Assembly: GCA_029262815.1 (NCBI GenBank)
Contig: JAJCYS010000046.1
Coordinates: 1-48,532, forward strand
Length of the DNA: 48,532 bases
Source of the DNA: Deltaproteobacteria bacterium
GTDB lineage: Bacteria; Bdellovibrionota; JAJCYS01
Reading direction: 5' to 3'
Every line of letters begins with the position of its first letter. Position 1 is the first letter of the stretch. The notes beneath the pieces were generated by a model. The model did not search any database and was not told the DNA's origin. It saw only the letters and a program-made list of their open reading frames with translations. Made by a program: the position numbers and the translations under genes. This document shows positions 8,614 to 18,126 of this stretch, one piece after another.

Positions 8614-8951
8614 AATACGCTTTTTGAGGATGAAGGCATTTAGTTACAAATTTTATCACAAAGCAGATCCTTCGTTCAGGGGGTGCCTGATTTCCATATT
8701 ATGAAAAAACACAAAATCAAAGGGTTCTACTTCGCAGAGGCTTGATATCTAATTAGATCTTCGCTAAGGTATTCAAATTAAGAGGGGAATGGAACAAAGA
8801 GTTGACTTCATTGAGGGGGTCAACTCATGGGGATTAAGTTACTTCAGAAAACCTATATAACAATATCTTTATCCTGGGATATAATAGAGTCATCAACATA
8901 CTCTTTTCTGAATGCTTCAAGGCAGAAGCTTCACCGAATGCAAAGGATTGC
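8614..8951. promoter_or_regulatory. divergent intergenic region with inverted repeat and -10-like box
   Basis: This 338-nt gap separates the flavoprotein gene (leftward) from the first polysaccharide gene (rightward) and contains no convincing gene. It holds a perfect 8-bp inverted repeat, GAGTTGAC (8799-8806) and GTCAACTC (8819-8826), with a 12-nt spacer, which could be an operator or small hairpin. It also holds an exact TATAAT at 8880-8885, about 67 nt before the wbpA-like start, but with no good -35 hexamer at standard spacing. AAAGGA at 8942-8947 is the ribosome binding site of the downstream gene. Regulation of the locus from here is an inference. Confidence 0.45.
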
Positions 8952-10316
8952 ATGGCTACAGAATCAATCAAAATAGGGTCCGAAGGCGTATTTGCGCCAG
9001 ACAAGCATATCAAAAGCAAGTTGCTAAAAAAAATCCAAGACCGATCTGCTGTTGTAGGAGTTGTAGGCCTCGGATATGTGGGTCTGCCTTTTGCTGTTGA
9101 AAAAGCAAAAGCAGGTTATCAAGTTATTGGTATAGAACAAAATAGTCAACGTGTAAAAATGCTTCAAGCGGGTCAGAATTATATTCAAGATGTAGATGAT
9201 GAGAGCCTAAAGCAATTAGTTGAAGCTGGAAAAATCATTTCAACAACAGACTATGCATCAGCGGCGGCAATAGATGTAGTTGTGATTGCAGTGCCTACGC
9301 CTCTGACTAAGAATTTGACTCCAGACTTGAGATATATTGAGTCAGTATCGAAGGATGTAACAAAACATTTAAGACCTGGCCAATTGATTTGTCTTGAGTC
9401 TACGACTTATCCGGGGACTACTGAGGAAGTCATGTTGTCCATCTTAGAGTGCTCTGGATTGAAGGTTGAAAAGGATTTTTATTTAGCACATTCACCCGAA
9501 CGAGTTGATCCAGGAAACAAAAGATATACAACAAAAAACACGAATAAAGTCGTTGGAGGCGTAGGTCCTCATTCTCTAGAGGTTGCATCTGCATTTTATG
9601 CCAAAACGATTGATGAAATTGTACCTGTTTCAAGCGCTAAATCGGCTGAGTTAGTGAAAGTGTTTGAAAACACATTTCGTGCTGTCAATATTGCTTTAGT
9701 GAATGAAATGACGCTTTTGTGTGATCGAATGAAACTAAATGTTTGGGAAGTCTTGGATGCTGCATTTACAAAACCATTCGGGATTATGCCTTTTTACCCA
9801 AGTCCAGGTGTGGGTGGGCATTGTATTCCTATCGATCCGCATTATTTAGAGTGGAAAGCAAAAGAGTTAAATTTCAATACTCATTTTATTGCGCTTGCTG
9901 GAGAGATTAATCGTAAGATGCCGGAGTTTGTCAAAGAAAAGGCCTTTCGTCTTTTAAATGAAAATGGGATTCCAATTTTAAAATCTAAAATATTGATTAT
10001 TGGGGTGGCTTATAAAAAAGATGTAAATGATTATCGTGAGTCGCCAGCGCTTCATATTATTAAACTCTTGATGGAGTCTGGTTCTGACGTTGTGTACCAC
10101 GATCCGTATGTACCACATATTTCAGAAGATGAATTAGATATGAGCAGTGTGACACTCTCAAAAGAAATTATTAGCGAGAGTGATTTGGTTATTATCATCA
10201 CGGATCATGTTGTTCTAGATTATGCCTATATTGGTAAGCATGCGAATCATATTTTAGACACTCGAAATGCGATGAAATACTCAAATGTGAACAAACAAAA
10301 AGTGGTCTTGTTGTGA
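8952..10316 (+). CDS. wbpA: UDP-N-acetylglucosamine 6-dehydrogenase (WbpA-like)
   Basis: 454 residues. This nucleotide-sugar dehydrogenase family oxidises C6 of a UDP-sugar to the uronic acid using two NAD+. The NAD site is GLGYVGLP (residues 39-46) and the catalytic cysteine is C291 in GVGGHCIPIDPHYLEW. The neighbours (oxidoreductase, acetyltransferase, aminotransferase in the same order as wbpB-D-E) point to UDP-GlcNAc as substrate, giving UDP-GlcNAcA, the first step to UDP-2,3-diacetamido-2,3-dideoxy-mannuronic acid. The ATG has AAAGGA 4 nt upstream. The end overlaps the next gene by 4 nt (GTGA). WbpO/TviB-like activity on UDP-GalNAc cannot be excluded. Confidence 0.92.
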   Translation: MATESIKIGSEGVFAPDKHIKSKLLKKIQDRSAVVGVVGLGYVGLPFAVEKAKAGYQVIGIEQNSQRVKMLQAGQNYIQDVDDESLKQLVEAGKIISTTDYASAAAIDVVVIAVPTPLTKNLTPDLRYIESVSKDVTKHLRPGQLICLESTTYPGTTEEVMLSILECSGLKVEKDFYLAHSPERVDPGNKRYTTKNTNKVVGGVGPHSLEVASAFYAKTIDEIVPVSSAKSAELVKVFENTFRAVNIALVNEMTLLCDRMKLNVWEVLDAAFTKPFGIMPFYPSPGVGGHCIPIDPHYLEWKAKELNFNTHFIALAGEINRKMPEFVKEKAFRLLNENGIPILKSKILIIGVAYKKDVNDYRESPALHIIKLLMESGSDVVYHDPYVPHISEDELDMSSVTLSKEIISESDLVIIITDHVVLDYAYIGKHANHILDTRNAMKYSNVNKQKVVLL

Positions 10317-11272
10317 AAATTATTGTTTTTGGTTCTGGCCATTGGGGCGAAAACTTGATTAAAACGCTTCATGAGTTAGGTGTGCTCTATGCAATTTGTG
10401 ATTTAGATGAGGGAAAGCTTCAAAAATTCAAATCCCTTTATCCTGATGTGCGCATAGAGTTAGATCCTGATTCTGCTTTGAGTTTGCCATGCGATGGTGT
10501 TGTGATTGCGACCCCTGCCAATACTCACTATTCACTTGCAAAAAAATCCTTGAAAAAAAACAAGCCAACATTTGTAGAAAAACCCATTACATTGGATGTT
10601 GCTGAGGCTGCTGAGCTTGTTGCGCTTGCTCAAAAATCAGAATGCCCTCTTATGGTGGGTCATCTATTGTTGTATCAAGATGGAGTCCAGAAAATAAAAA
10701 CCCAAATAGAATCTGGTGCAATAGGCTCTCTTAGAGCTATTCATATCAAACGACTAAAATTAGGTCGTGTGAGAAAAGTTGAAAACGTACTTTGGAGTTT
10801 TGGGGTTCATGATATTGCGGTCATGCTTCATCTCGTCAATGATCGTGTCAAGGATGTTTCTGTTGTTGGGCACCGTTTTTTACAGCCTAAGATTGAAGAT
10901 GATGTATATCTTCATCTTGTATTTAATTCCGGAGTCCACGGTCATTTGCATACGTCTTGGTATTGGCCAAATGTTTCAAGGGGCATGACTGTCTTAGGAG
11001 AAGATGGCATGTTGGTTTTTGACGAATTGAGTCAAAGGGTGACTTTGCACAGGAAAAGTATTGGAAATGATTTGACTTCTCTAGATCAGGGCGAAGTTGT
11101 TATTTCCGAAGAAAAACATAATGTGCTTAAAACTGAATTGGCGCATTTTTTAGAATGCGCTAAAAATAGAACCAGGCCTATTTCAGATGGGTACAGTGGA
11201 CTAGAAGTGGTCCGGGTTCTAGAGCGAGCCTCGCGGCAACTAGGTGATCAAAATGAGCTACTACACCCATGA
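10313..11272 (+). CDS. wbpB: Gfo/Idh/MocA oxidoreductase (WbpB-like 3-dehydrogenase)
   Basis: 319 residues. N-terminal Rossmann NAD-binding fold (GSGHWGENL, residues 7-15), then the family EKP motif (residues 89-91) and the alpha/beta substrate domain with LWSFGVHDIAVMLHL. In the Wbp pathway this enzyme oxidises C3 of UDP-GlcNAcA, preparing it for transamination. It starts at GTG overlapping the stop of the wbpA-like gene (GTGA), and the next gene starts inside its 3' end, so wbpA-B-D-E form one tightly coupled operon. The family is certain; the step is inferred from gene order. Confidence 0.9.
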   Translation: MKIIVFGSGHWGENLIKTLHELGVLYAICDLDEGKLQKFKSLYPDVRIELDPDSALSLPCDGVVIATPANTHYSLAKKSLKKNKPTFVEKPITLDVAEAAELVALAQKSECPLMVGHLLLYQDGVQKIKTQIESGAIGSLRAIHIKRLKLGRVRKVENVLWSFGVHDIAVMLHLVNDRVKDVSVVGHRFLQPKIEDDVYLHLVFNSGVHGHLHTSWYWPNVSRGMTVLGEDGMLVFDELSQRVTLHRKSIGNDLTSLDQGEVVISEEKHNVLKTELAHFLECAKNRTRPISDGYSGLEVVRVLERASRQLGDQNELLHP

Positions 11273-11861
11273 ATCGTCTTTTGTTGATGAAGGTGCGATT
11301 ATTGGTGAGAAGAGCAAGATCTGGCATTTTTGTCATGTCATGTCATCGGCCAAAATAGGTGCCTACTGCTCTCTAGGCCAAAATGTTTTTGTGGCCAATA
11401 ATGTAACGATTGGAAACCACGTTAAGATTCAGAATAACGTATCTATTTATGAAGGCGTTGTACTCGAAGACTATGTCTTTTGTGGTCCGAGTATGGTCTT
11501 TACGAATGTAAAACGGCCTAGATCCGCCTTCCCTCAGAATACATCCGATGATTATCAAATCACACGCGTCAAGATGGGTGCTTCGATTGGGGCCAATGCA
11601 ACGGTTATATGTGGAAGTACCATCGGGAAGTGGGCATTTATTGCAGCAGGTGCTGTTGTGACTAAAAACGTGCCCCCCTATGCGTTAGTGATGGGAGTGC
11701 CGGGACGAATTATAGGGTATCAATGTAAATGCGGGACTAGAATGAATTTTGGAGTGAATGGCAATTCAATTTGCGCCTGTTCTCGGGAATACCAATTGAC
11801 CGGGAGTAACGTAACTTGTATTAAGGAGGAATCAGGCGATGCCCAAGATACCCGTTTTTGA
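11253..11861 (+). CDS. wbpD: UDP-sugar N-acetyltransferase, left-handed beta-helix (WbpD-like)
   Basis: 202 residues. Many hexapeptide repeats (for example AKIGAYCSLGQNVFVANNVT and IGANATVICGSTIGKWAFIA) form a left-handed beta-helix. A Cys-rich end with CKCG and CACS is typical of WbpD-like proteins and may bind metal. In the pathway it acetylates the 3-amino group made by WbpE. The ATG at 11253 is chosen because AGGTGA lies 6 nt upstream; the in-frame GTG at 11244 lies inside that site. It overlaps the wbpB-like gene by 20 nt and the wbpE-like gene by 23 nt. Confidence 0.9.
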   Translation: MSYYTHESSFVDEGAIIGEKSKIWHFCHVMSSAKIGAYCSLGQNVFVANNVTIGNHVKIQNNVSIYEGVVLEDYVFCGPSMVFTNVKRPRSAFPQNTSDDYQITRVKMGASIGANATVICGSTIGKWAFIAAGAVVTKNVPPYALVMGVPGRIIGYQCKCGTRMNFGVNGNSICACSREYQLTGSNVTCIKEESGDAQDTRF

Positions 11862-12975
11862 TCCGAGTCAAGAGGTGGATCATCTCTGGCAAGAATTGAA
11901 TAGTTCAATCCAAGGCGTATTGAAATCAGGCCGATTTATTATGGGCCCTAATGTTGCACTTCTTGAAACCGAAATTGCAGCCTATATGGATTCAAAGTAC
12001 GCGATTTCAGTAAATTCAGGAACGGATGCTTTGGTTATTGGACTCAGAGCGCTAGGCGTCGGTCCTGGTGATGAAGTCATTACAACTACCTTTACTTTTT
12101 TTGCAACTTCAGAAGCTATTTGCCAGGTTGGGGCAACACCCGTGTTTGTGGATATTGATCCTGATACTTACAACTTAGATGTGATTCAAATTGAATCCAA
12201 AATAACATCGAAAACCAAGGCGATTATTCCAGTTCATCTCTATGGACAGCCTTGCAGGATGGACGTCGTATGTGATCTCGCGCGTCGGCATAATCTGTTT
12301 GTTTTAGAAGATGTAGCTCAAGCATTTGGAGCTTCATATAAGGGAAAAAAGGTAGGGACTTTAGGACATGTGGGTGCGTTTTCATTCTTTCCTTCAAAAA
12401 ATTTGGGTGCATACGGAGATGGAGGAATTATCGTGACAGATGATGAGTCCGTCGCAAATTCGGCACGCATGTTGCGTACGCATGGCGCAAAGAAAAAGTA
12501 TTTTAACGAATGCATAGGATACAATTCTCGTTTAGATGAATTGCAGGCATCGATTTTGAGAGTAAAGCTAAAGCATATAGATGCATGGAATGAAAATCGC
12601 AGAGCGATTGCTAAGCGATATACATGTTTTCTCGAGACACAGGTTGGTGCGATAGCTCCAATCGAAATATCCGATACGCATTGTGTGTATCATCAGTATA
12701 CGATTCGACTACTCAACAGTCAGCGAGATAAGGTGAAACTCCAGTTGGAAAAACTAGGTATCGGATCAATGGTTTACTATCCTGTGCCTAATCATAAACT
12801 GCCGTATTTCAAAGGGTTAAAGAATATTTTGCCTGAAGCTGAACGTGCAGGTGTTGAGGTATTGAGCTTACCTATTTGGCCATTCTTAGATCGAACAAAA
12901 CAAAATTATGTGATCGAGGGCTTATCACGAGTGCTTGGAAGAGGTGTCAAACCCCAGCCACTCGCGAATCATTGA
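11839..12975 (+). CDS. wbpE: DegT/DnrJ/EryC1-type PLP aminotransferase (WbpE-like)
   Basis: 378 residues, full length. The PLP-binding lysine is K187 in FSFFPSKNLGAYGDGG, the Asp contacting the pyridine ring is D158 in VLEDVAQAFG, and SGTDAL is at 60-65. In the Wbp pathway it aminates UDP-3-keto-GlcNAcA at C3, working with the WbpB-like enzyme. A very strong AGGAGG lies 9 nt before the ATG at 11839, although the gene overlaps the previous one. The last 29 nt overlap the convergent PglD-like gene. Confidence 0.92.
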   Translation: MPKIPVFDPSQEVDHLWQELNSSIQGVLKSGRFIMGPNVALLETEIAAYMDSKYAISVNSGTDALVIGLRALGVGPGDEVITTTFTFFATSEAICQVGATPVFVDIDPDTYNLDVIQIESKITSKTKAIIPVHLYGQPCRMDVVCDLARRHNLFVLEDVAQAFGASYKGKKVGTLGHVGAFSFFPSKNLGAYGDGGIIVTDDESVANSARMLRTHGAKKKYFNECIGYNSRLDELQASILRVKLKHIDAWNENRRAIAKRYTCFLETQVGAIAPIEISDTHCVYHQYTIRLLNSQRDKVKLQLEKLGIGSMVYYPVPNHKLPYFKGLKNILPEAERAGVEVLSLPIWPFLDRTKQNYVIEGLSRVLGRGVKPQPLANH

Positions 12976-13603
12976 TAGGCATTTTTTTCACGGTCGCAGG
13001 TGATCCAAAGGCTGTCACACCATCGGGCAAGGTGTGAATAACCGTGCTTCCGGCACCTACAGTTGTCCAGTATCCTATGGTTTGATTCGGAATGACCTGT
13101 GTGCCAATACCTAAGAAGACACCTTCTTTAAGAGTAACACCACCAGACAGATGTGTGCCGGGGCCAATATGCACGAAATCTTCGATTAAACAATCGTGAT
13201 CAACGGTTGCACCTGTATTGATAATGACATGATTCCCGATAACAGTATGGGGTTGGATAACAGTTCCTGCGCATATGACAGTCCCTAATCCAATCTGCGC
13301 AGTCGGATCAATGTAAGCAGTCGAGTGGATCAAAGAAATGGGCTGCATGTGAGATTTCATCGAGCCCCATGTTTTTTGGCGAGTTCTGTTATCCCCAATT
13401 GCTATCACGTAGTTGGTTTCTTCAGTCGAAAGGTGTTCATTGCACGATAAAACATGGGTGTTCATGAAGGGTAAGCCAGTTTTTTTGGGATCTTCATCAA
13501 AGACATGAGAAACGATAAATCCAGCACTAAGGGCAGTACTATAAACAACTTTGGCATGCCCTCCTGCGCCCCAGAGTGCTACCTTTATTTGATTGTGTTT
13601 CAT
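12947..13603 (-). CDS. pglD: NeuD/PglD-family sugar O- or N-acetyltransferase
   Basis: 218 residues. The N-terminal Rossmann-like domain opens with GAGGHAKVV (the UDP-sugar-binding motif of PglD), followed by a left-handed beta-helix. The probable catalytic base is H136 in GATVDHDCLIED. With the PglF-like gene divergently placed 107 bp away, and PglE- and PglC-like genes at 26-28 kb, the best guess is acetylation of UDP-4-amino-4,6-dideoxy-GlcNAc to UDP-N,N'-diacetylbacillosamine. NeuD-like O-acetylation of another sugar is the alternative, since the family covers several substrates. Confidence 0.85.
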   Translation of the reverse strand: MKHNQIKVALWGAGGHAKVVYSTALSAGFIVSHVFDEDPKKTGLPFMNTHVLSCNEHLSTEETNYVIAIGDNRTRQKTWGSMKSHMQPISLIHSTAYIDPTAQIGLGTVICAGTVIQPHTVIGNHVIINTGATVDHDCLIEDFVHIGPGTHLSGGVTLKEGVFLGIGTQVIPNQTIGYWTTVGAGSTVIHTLPDGVTAFGSPATVKKMPINDSRVAGV

Positions 13604-13710
13604 CGTGCCTTTAGTATAAACCCAATAATATCTCTCAGTCTTTACCTAGATTAAATTAAGAGGTAAAATAATAATAAGCCTTTCTTTATTTTGCTTATTC
13701 ACGGAAGAAT

Positions 13711-15582
13711 ATGCCCCATAGATTTAAAAGAATTAAATGGCCTCATCTGTTGGCCGACGGTTTTATCCTTTTCACAAGTACATATATTATTCTTTCTTTA
13801 TTTTCTGTCAGGCCGCATACTTTTTTTACGCTTAAAGTTAACTTGTTTTCATGTTTGATCTCTGGACTTTACATCATTACTTTTGTTATTTGTGGTGTGT
13901 ATGACATTATTTGGCGCTTCATTTCCATGAGTGAAGCCGTCAGGCTTGGGAAAGCCATTTTGATAGGGACACTTTTTTCGGCTATTTTAACAGCTGCTTT
14001 TCAACAACCCATTTTTGCGCTAAAAGTTAATTTGTTAAATTTACTGGCTCTGTCTGTTTTTTTGCAAGGCATTAGAATTGCTAGACGGTACATGTATGAG
14101 AAGCGATTAGGCAAAGATTTAAAACAAGGTGGGCGTAGAACAATAATTTATGGTGCAGGCATCAATGGTAGGATGCTTGCCTCGAGGTTGAAAACTGACC
14201 ATTTTTTAAAATTTAATGTGATTGGGTTTATTGATGATGACTTGGATAAAATTGGCCGCCCTGTAGCTGGGTACAAGGTTTTGGGCTCTAGGAAAGACCT
14301 TGAGTCTATTTTAGAAAAACAGCATATTCGAGAACTGATAATTGCAACAACCCATATTTATGGCCCGCTTTTGCGAGAAGTTATCCCAATTGCTCAAAAA
14401 TTTCAGATTAGACCTAGAATGTTCACAGGTGCTTCAAACCGAAATGAAAAAATAGGCGCCTTGCAATCCATCAGAGGCGTTGAGTTAAGTGATTTATTAA
14501 GTCGTCCACAGAGCCAGATTGATCTTTCTTCGATTCGAAATATGGTAGAAGGCAAAGTGGTTCTCATTACGGGCGCTGGAGGTTCGATTGGGAGCGAATT
14601 AGCTCGTCAAGTATTGGACTATAATCCAATCAAGTTAATTCTTTTGGAACATTCAGAATATAATCTCTACAAGATTGATCACGAGCTAAGAGTATCATCC
14701 TCCAAAAAAGCGAATAAAATTGTTTCCCTGTTAGCGGATGTCAAAGATAAGCCTAGACTTGAGCAAGTATTTGTAAATTACAATCCACAAATCATATTTC
14801 ACGCTGCAGCATATAAACATGTTCATCTCGTAGAAGCTAATCCCTGCTCAGCGATTATGAATAATGTTTACGGAACCAAGAATTTGCTAGATTTATCGGA
14901 AAATGTTGAACGGTTCTTGCTAATTTCAACGGATAAAGCAGTAAATCCCGTAGGCGTTATGGGTGCGACCAAGCGACTTTGTGAGCTAATGGTTTCGATT
15001 GAGGGAATTAAAAGTAGTAGGAATTTTAGCTCAGTACGTTTCGGTAACGTTTTGGGAAGTAGTGGAAGTTTAATCCCACTTATTAACAAACAGATCCAGA
15101 ATTTTGAACCTATTACGATTACACATAAAGACATGACACGCTATTTCATGTTAATACCCGAAGCGATATCATTGGTGTTGAATGCCGCCTCAATTGCCAG
15201 ACCAAGTGACATTTGTATTCTGCGTATGGGTGATCCAATCAAAATAGTGGACATTGTGAATTGTATGATTTCTTTACTTGGAAAATCTGAGGAAGATGTG
15301 CCAATTGTGTACACAGGGATTCGGCCAGGTGAGAAAATGTACGAAGAACTTTATTTGTGTGGTAATGAATTGAAAACTGAACATCCTGATATTTTGATTC
15401 TCAAAAATGGTGATATCAGCCGAACATTTTTGACCTATTATCAAAATAATATTTCACGATTAGTAGATGAAATAGTTTCCTTGGCTAATACCAGTGATCT
15501 TAAATCTGTTAGTAAACTTAAATCTGTTATCAATTTTCATACGATTTATAAAGGTACAGATCAAACGACCTTAACGCTTTAA
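13711..15582 (+). CDS. pglF: membrane UDP-GlcNAc 4,6-dehydratase (PglF/WbpM/CapD family)
   Basis: 623 residues. About four N-terminal transmembrane helices (residues 10-130) anchor it, followed by a CoA-binding-like Rossmann domain (IIYGAGINGRML) and the C-terminal SDR dehydratase domain with GAGGSIGSELA (about 288-298). The active site has the family's altered pattern: STDKAVNPVGVMGATK, with Asp408, Lys409 and Met417-xxx-Lys421 in place of the usual Tyr-xxx-Lys, as in WbpM and PglF. It makes UDP-2-acetamido-2,6-dideoxy-4-hexulose from UDP-GlcNAc. The start has GGAAGA upstream. Its stop overlaps that of the convergent Wzy-like gene by 4 nt (TTAA). Confidence 0.92.
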   Translation: MPHRFKRIKWPHLLADGFILFTSTYIILSLFSVRPHTFFTLKVNLFSCLISGLYIITFVICGVYDIIWRFISMSEAVRLGKAILIGTLFSAILTAAFQQPIFALKVNLLNLLALSVFLQGIRIARRYMYEKRLGKDLKQGGRRTIIYGAGINGRMLASRLKTDHFLKFNVIGFIDDDLDKIGRPVAGYKVLGSRKDLESILEKQHIRELIIATTHIYGPLLREVIPIAQKFQIRPRMFTGASNRNEKIGALQSIRGVELSDLLSRPQSQIDLSSIRNMVEGKVVLITGAGGSIGSELARQVLDYNPIKLILLEHSEYNLYKIDHELRVSSSKKANKIVSLLADVKDKPRLEQVFVNYNPQIIFHAAAYKHVHLVEANPCSAIMNNVYGTKNLLDLSENVERFLLISTDKAVNPVGVMGATKRLCELMVSIEGIKSSRNFSSVRFGNVLGSSGSLIPLINKQIQNFEPITITHKDMTRYFMLIPEAISLVLNAASIARPSDICILRMGDPIKIVDIVNCMISLLGKSEEDVPIVYTGIRPGEKMYEELYLCGNELKTEHPDILILKNGDISRTFLTYYQNNISRLVDEIVSLANTSDLKSVSKLKSVINFHTIYKGTDQTTLTL

Positions 15583-17135
15583 GATGTTTTTTTCTTTGGT
15601 ATTTGAACAAAATCAAGATAGCTTGGAAGCGCAAACGCAAATATTGTTGCCAAAATCAAATTGTACGGCAGGGATTTGAAACAGACGAAGAACTGCGAAT
15701 AACATAGTAATCCTGAGAGCAATCCTACAAGACCTAGATATGCGTGTTGGCCCGTGCGCCTAAATCTTATTAACAGAGATATGAATGTATACCCATAGAT
15801 AAATAAAATGCCGAGTAATCCAAAAAAACCAAAATACACCAAAGAATAAATAAATATGTTATGAATGTATCTCCGTTTTTCATTTTTTTCTGTTCTGAAT
15901 GAAGTCCCGTTCCCAGCGCCCAATAGCTTTTCAAAAATACTCAGTGTCATGTAGTGATTTATTGCCGGTAACCATTCGTCAAAGATTCTGCCATTTTCAA
16001 CAGCACCTAAGACTTTATGCTTTTTGAAAAAAGTATAAAACCATTTGTTCAAGTCGAATGGTTCGGGATTTTTTGTAAGGTCAATAGCGGGTAAGTATTT
16101 GACAGGTGATGTGTTAGGAATAGGTATAGAGTGAGTTGCTATTTTATTATTCTTCCCGATAAGAATGGGGTTTGATGCATGGGTGTTGACCTTTGTAGCT
16201 GAAATCGCAGCTTTAGGGACCGTAGGTATAGATTTTTTTAATTTTTCCACCTTCGCCTTATTAGCAAGCACTTGTACGTTAACTCTGACACCTTGTGCTT
16301 GCAATATAGCTTTGGATATTGGAGAGACAAATGTAAATATGATGAAAAATACCGAAAGAACCCCGATAGGTTCAATGGATTTAATGATTTTACGGGGCTC
16401 ATTTTTTGAAATAATGAGCGAAGCATAATAAAAAATTAAAAAAACACTTATACCAAACAAAAACGAAATAATTTGTGCTTTTACAAGGGTGCTTATTGAT
16501 GCATGAATTCCCAAAAAGAAAAAGGCATAAGAAATACATTTTTTAATTTTATGGTCTGAAATTACACCAAGTACAAAAAATAGAATAGTGGCACAAAGAA
16601 AGAGGGGAGACGTGGAACGTGGATCCATCTGAGTGATTCGATGCATAAGAATGATTTTAGGATCAAATATGTTTCCATCTATTGATAAAAATAAGTACAA
16701 CATATAGAACGAGTAAAAAAGCCCGACAATTGCAAATGCCCACAGAACCGATCTAGCATTGAGAGCTTCTTTTTTTGAAAGCAAGTAAGGTATCAAAGGT
16801 ATAAATAATAAGAAGGGGATGGTTCCTCGTATTGTTTGAACAAAAGAACCGGTTTTAGTAAATCCAATGATAGATGAAAGAATGATGATAAAAATGGGAA
16901 CTGAAAATAGTAGGTATTCTTTTTTTCTTAGTATTGGTTTTATTTCTGATTTTTTGAGACTAAAACCCCACGAAACCAGATAAAAACATGAGAAAGCCAA
17001 AATCAAAATTTCAAATGCACCAATATTTTGAGGTGCAGGCTCTGCAAAAAATGTTAGTAACAGGTGTATAAATAAGACTGAAACAATCAGTAATTGCTCT
17101 TTTATCGGTATAGTATTTTTCTTAATGCCTTCCAT
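15579..17135 (-). CDS. O-antigen polymerase/ligase-like membrane protein (Wzy/WaaL family)
   Basis: 518 residues with about ten hydrophobic helices. A long hydrophilic, probably periplasmic, loop at roughly residues 285-420 ends near RRYIHNIFIYSL, the region where ligases carry their conserved His. This arrangement is that of the Wzy/WaaL (Wzy_C) family, which polymerises O-units or ligates glycan to lipid A core or protein. Sequence alone does not separate the two roles. AAGG lies 8 nt before the ATG. It overlaps the upstream C5-epimerase-like gene by 34 nt, so translation is probably coupled. Confidence 0.78.
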   Translation of the reverse strand: MEGIKKNTIPIKEQLLIVSVLFIHLLLTFFAEPAPQNIGAFEILILAFSCFYLVSWGFSLKKSEIKPILRKKEYLLFSVPIFIIILSSIIGFTKTGSFVQTIRGTIPFLLFIPLIPYLLSKKEALNARSVLWAFAIVGLFYSFYMLYLFLSIDGNIFDPKIILMHRITQMDPRSTSPLFLCATILFFVLGVISDHKIKKCISYAFFFLGIHASISTLVKAQIISFLFGISVFLIFYYASLIISKNEPRKIIKSIEPIGVLSVFFIIFTFVSPISKAILQAQGVRVNVQVLANKAKVEKLKKSIPTVPKAAISATKVNTHASNPILIGKNNKIATHSIPIPNTSPVKYLPAIDLTKNPEPFDLNKWFYTFFKKHKVLGAVENGRIFDEWLPAINHYMTLSIFEKLLGAGNGTSFRTEKNEKRRYIHNIFIYSLVYFGFFGLLGILFIYGYTFISLLIRFRRTGQHAYLGLVGLLSGLLCYSQFFVCFKSLPYNLILATIFAFALPSYLDFVQIPKKKTS

Positions 17136-18124
17136 AGCGATGCCTTATATTTATTAAAAGTTGTACACTGTTTTCCCCATATGGATATATATTTCTGAAA
17201 AGTCGAATTTTCCTCTATCGTATTTAAAATAATAAGATAATGAAGGATAAGTAGATGGTATCTGTAACTGTTCACATTTTTAATAGGACTATTGGGATCT
17301 AGATCATATAGGGTCCACCAATCTAAAGTGTAGTGAGGCAACATTTTTTCGAGTGATTCAATCCCTGAGCGCCAAAGGAGCCCAGCTTTGGTATCATGGG
17401 TCCAATGCTTCATCTCCCATAAACCGAACAAAGCTGCCATGAATCCATTCAAAACCGCAGGGGGGTGTGTATGTCTTGGATATTCTTCAAAATAGGGTGT
17501 ATTGGTTTGTGGGTGAATTTTCAGATAGCCTTTGTTTGTGACAGATGTATCAAATAACGAAATTGCAAGCTGGGCAGTATCTATATATTTAGAATTCTTT
17601 GTTATTAACCAAGCACGAATCATGACTGACACACCGCGTGATTGGGAAAGAGCTGAAGGCCAAGGGGCCTTTGATTCATAATAATTAAAAGGGTAATACC
17701 AATGTCCTTCTTTCGACTGATGCTCGCAAAAATAGTCAGCGTAGCGAAGAAATTCAACCAACATTTCATTCTGATTCGTTTCTACATAAGAATCATGCAG
17801 TCCCAACGCAAATTGAAAAGCAGCCTCGGGGACTAAAAATGATCCATGAGGCACATGCGGCTCCCCTTTTGGTGCTTGATAATTTAGAACGATGATATCG
17901 TCAATGTTTTTTAAGGCGTAAGTTAACTTAGGTTTATAATCCATGAAATAAAACGGAATGGACTTTTTTTGAGCTAAGTACTTTTGAGTGAAATCTCCTT
18001 TCTGTCTGATATTTATGGGTTCGGGGATACGCCAGTAAGATTGAGCTGAGCTTGGATTTTTTTTAACGCGATATAACACATAGTTTGAAAAAAGATTCCA
18101 TGTCCGTGCTGCGTAAGTAAACAT
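17102..18124 (-). CDS. D-glucuronyl C5-epimerase family protein
   Basis: About 340 residues from ATG 18124; an in-frame ATG at 18208 would overlap the upstream flippase gene more deeply. The C-terminal two thirds matches the Glce_C domain of heparosan/heparan glucuronyl C5-epimerases: APWPSALSQSRGVSVMIRAW (154-173), YFEEYP (211-216), VLNGFMAALFGLWEM (224-238), WWTLYDL (269-275) and YHLLILHY (289-296). Such enzymes invert C5 of uronic acids within a finished polymer. The polysaccharide here is predicted to contain diacetamido-mannuronic acid, so the true substrate may be an unusual uronic acid. No signal peptide is evident, which is odd for a polymer-acting enzyme. It lies 2 nt after the flippase stop and overlaps the Wzy-like gene. 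Confidence 0.75.
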   Translation of the reverse strand: MFTYAARTWNLFSNYVLYRVKKNPSSAQSYWRIPEPINIRQKGDFTQKYLAQKKSIPFYFMDYKPKLTYALKNIDDIIVLNYQAPKGEPHVPHGSFLVPEAAFQFALGLHDSYVETNQNEMLVEFLRYADYFCEHQSKEGHWYYPFNYYESKAPWPSALSQSRGVSVMIRAWLITKNSKYIDTAQLAISLFDTSVTNKGYLKIHPQTNTPYFEEYPRHTHPPAVLNGFMAALFGLWEMKHWTHDTKAGLLWRSGIESLEKMLPHYTLDWWTLYDLDPNSPIKNVNSYRYHLLILHYLIILNTIEENSTFQKYISIWGKQCTTFNKYKASLWKALRKILYR

Positions 18125-18126
18125 AA

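Noticed and set aside
8912..9100. Alternative short frame over the start of the wbpA-like gene
   Set aside because: It runs out of frame across the conserved NAD-binding region and has no good start site; the 8952 start with AAAGGA explains the gene.
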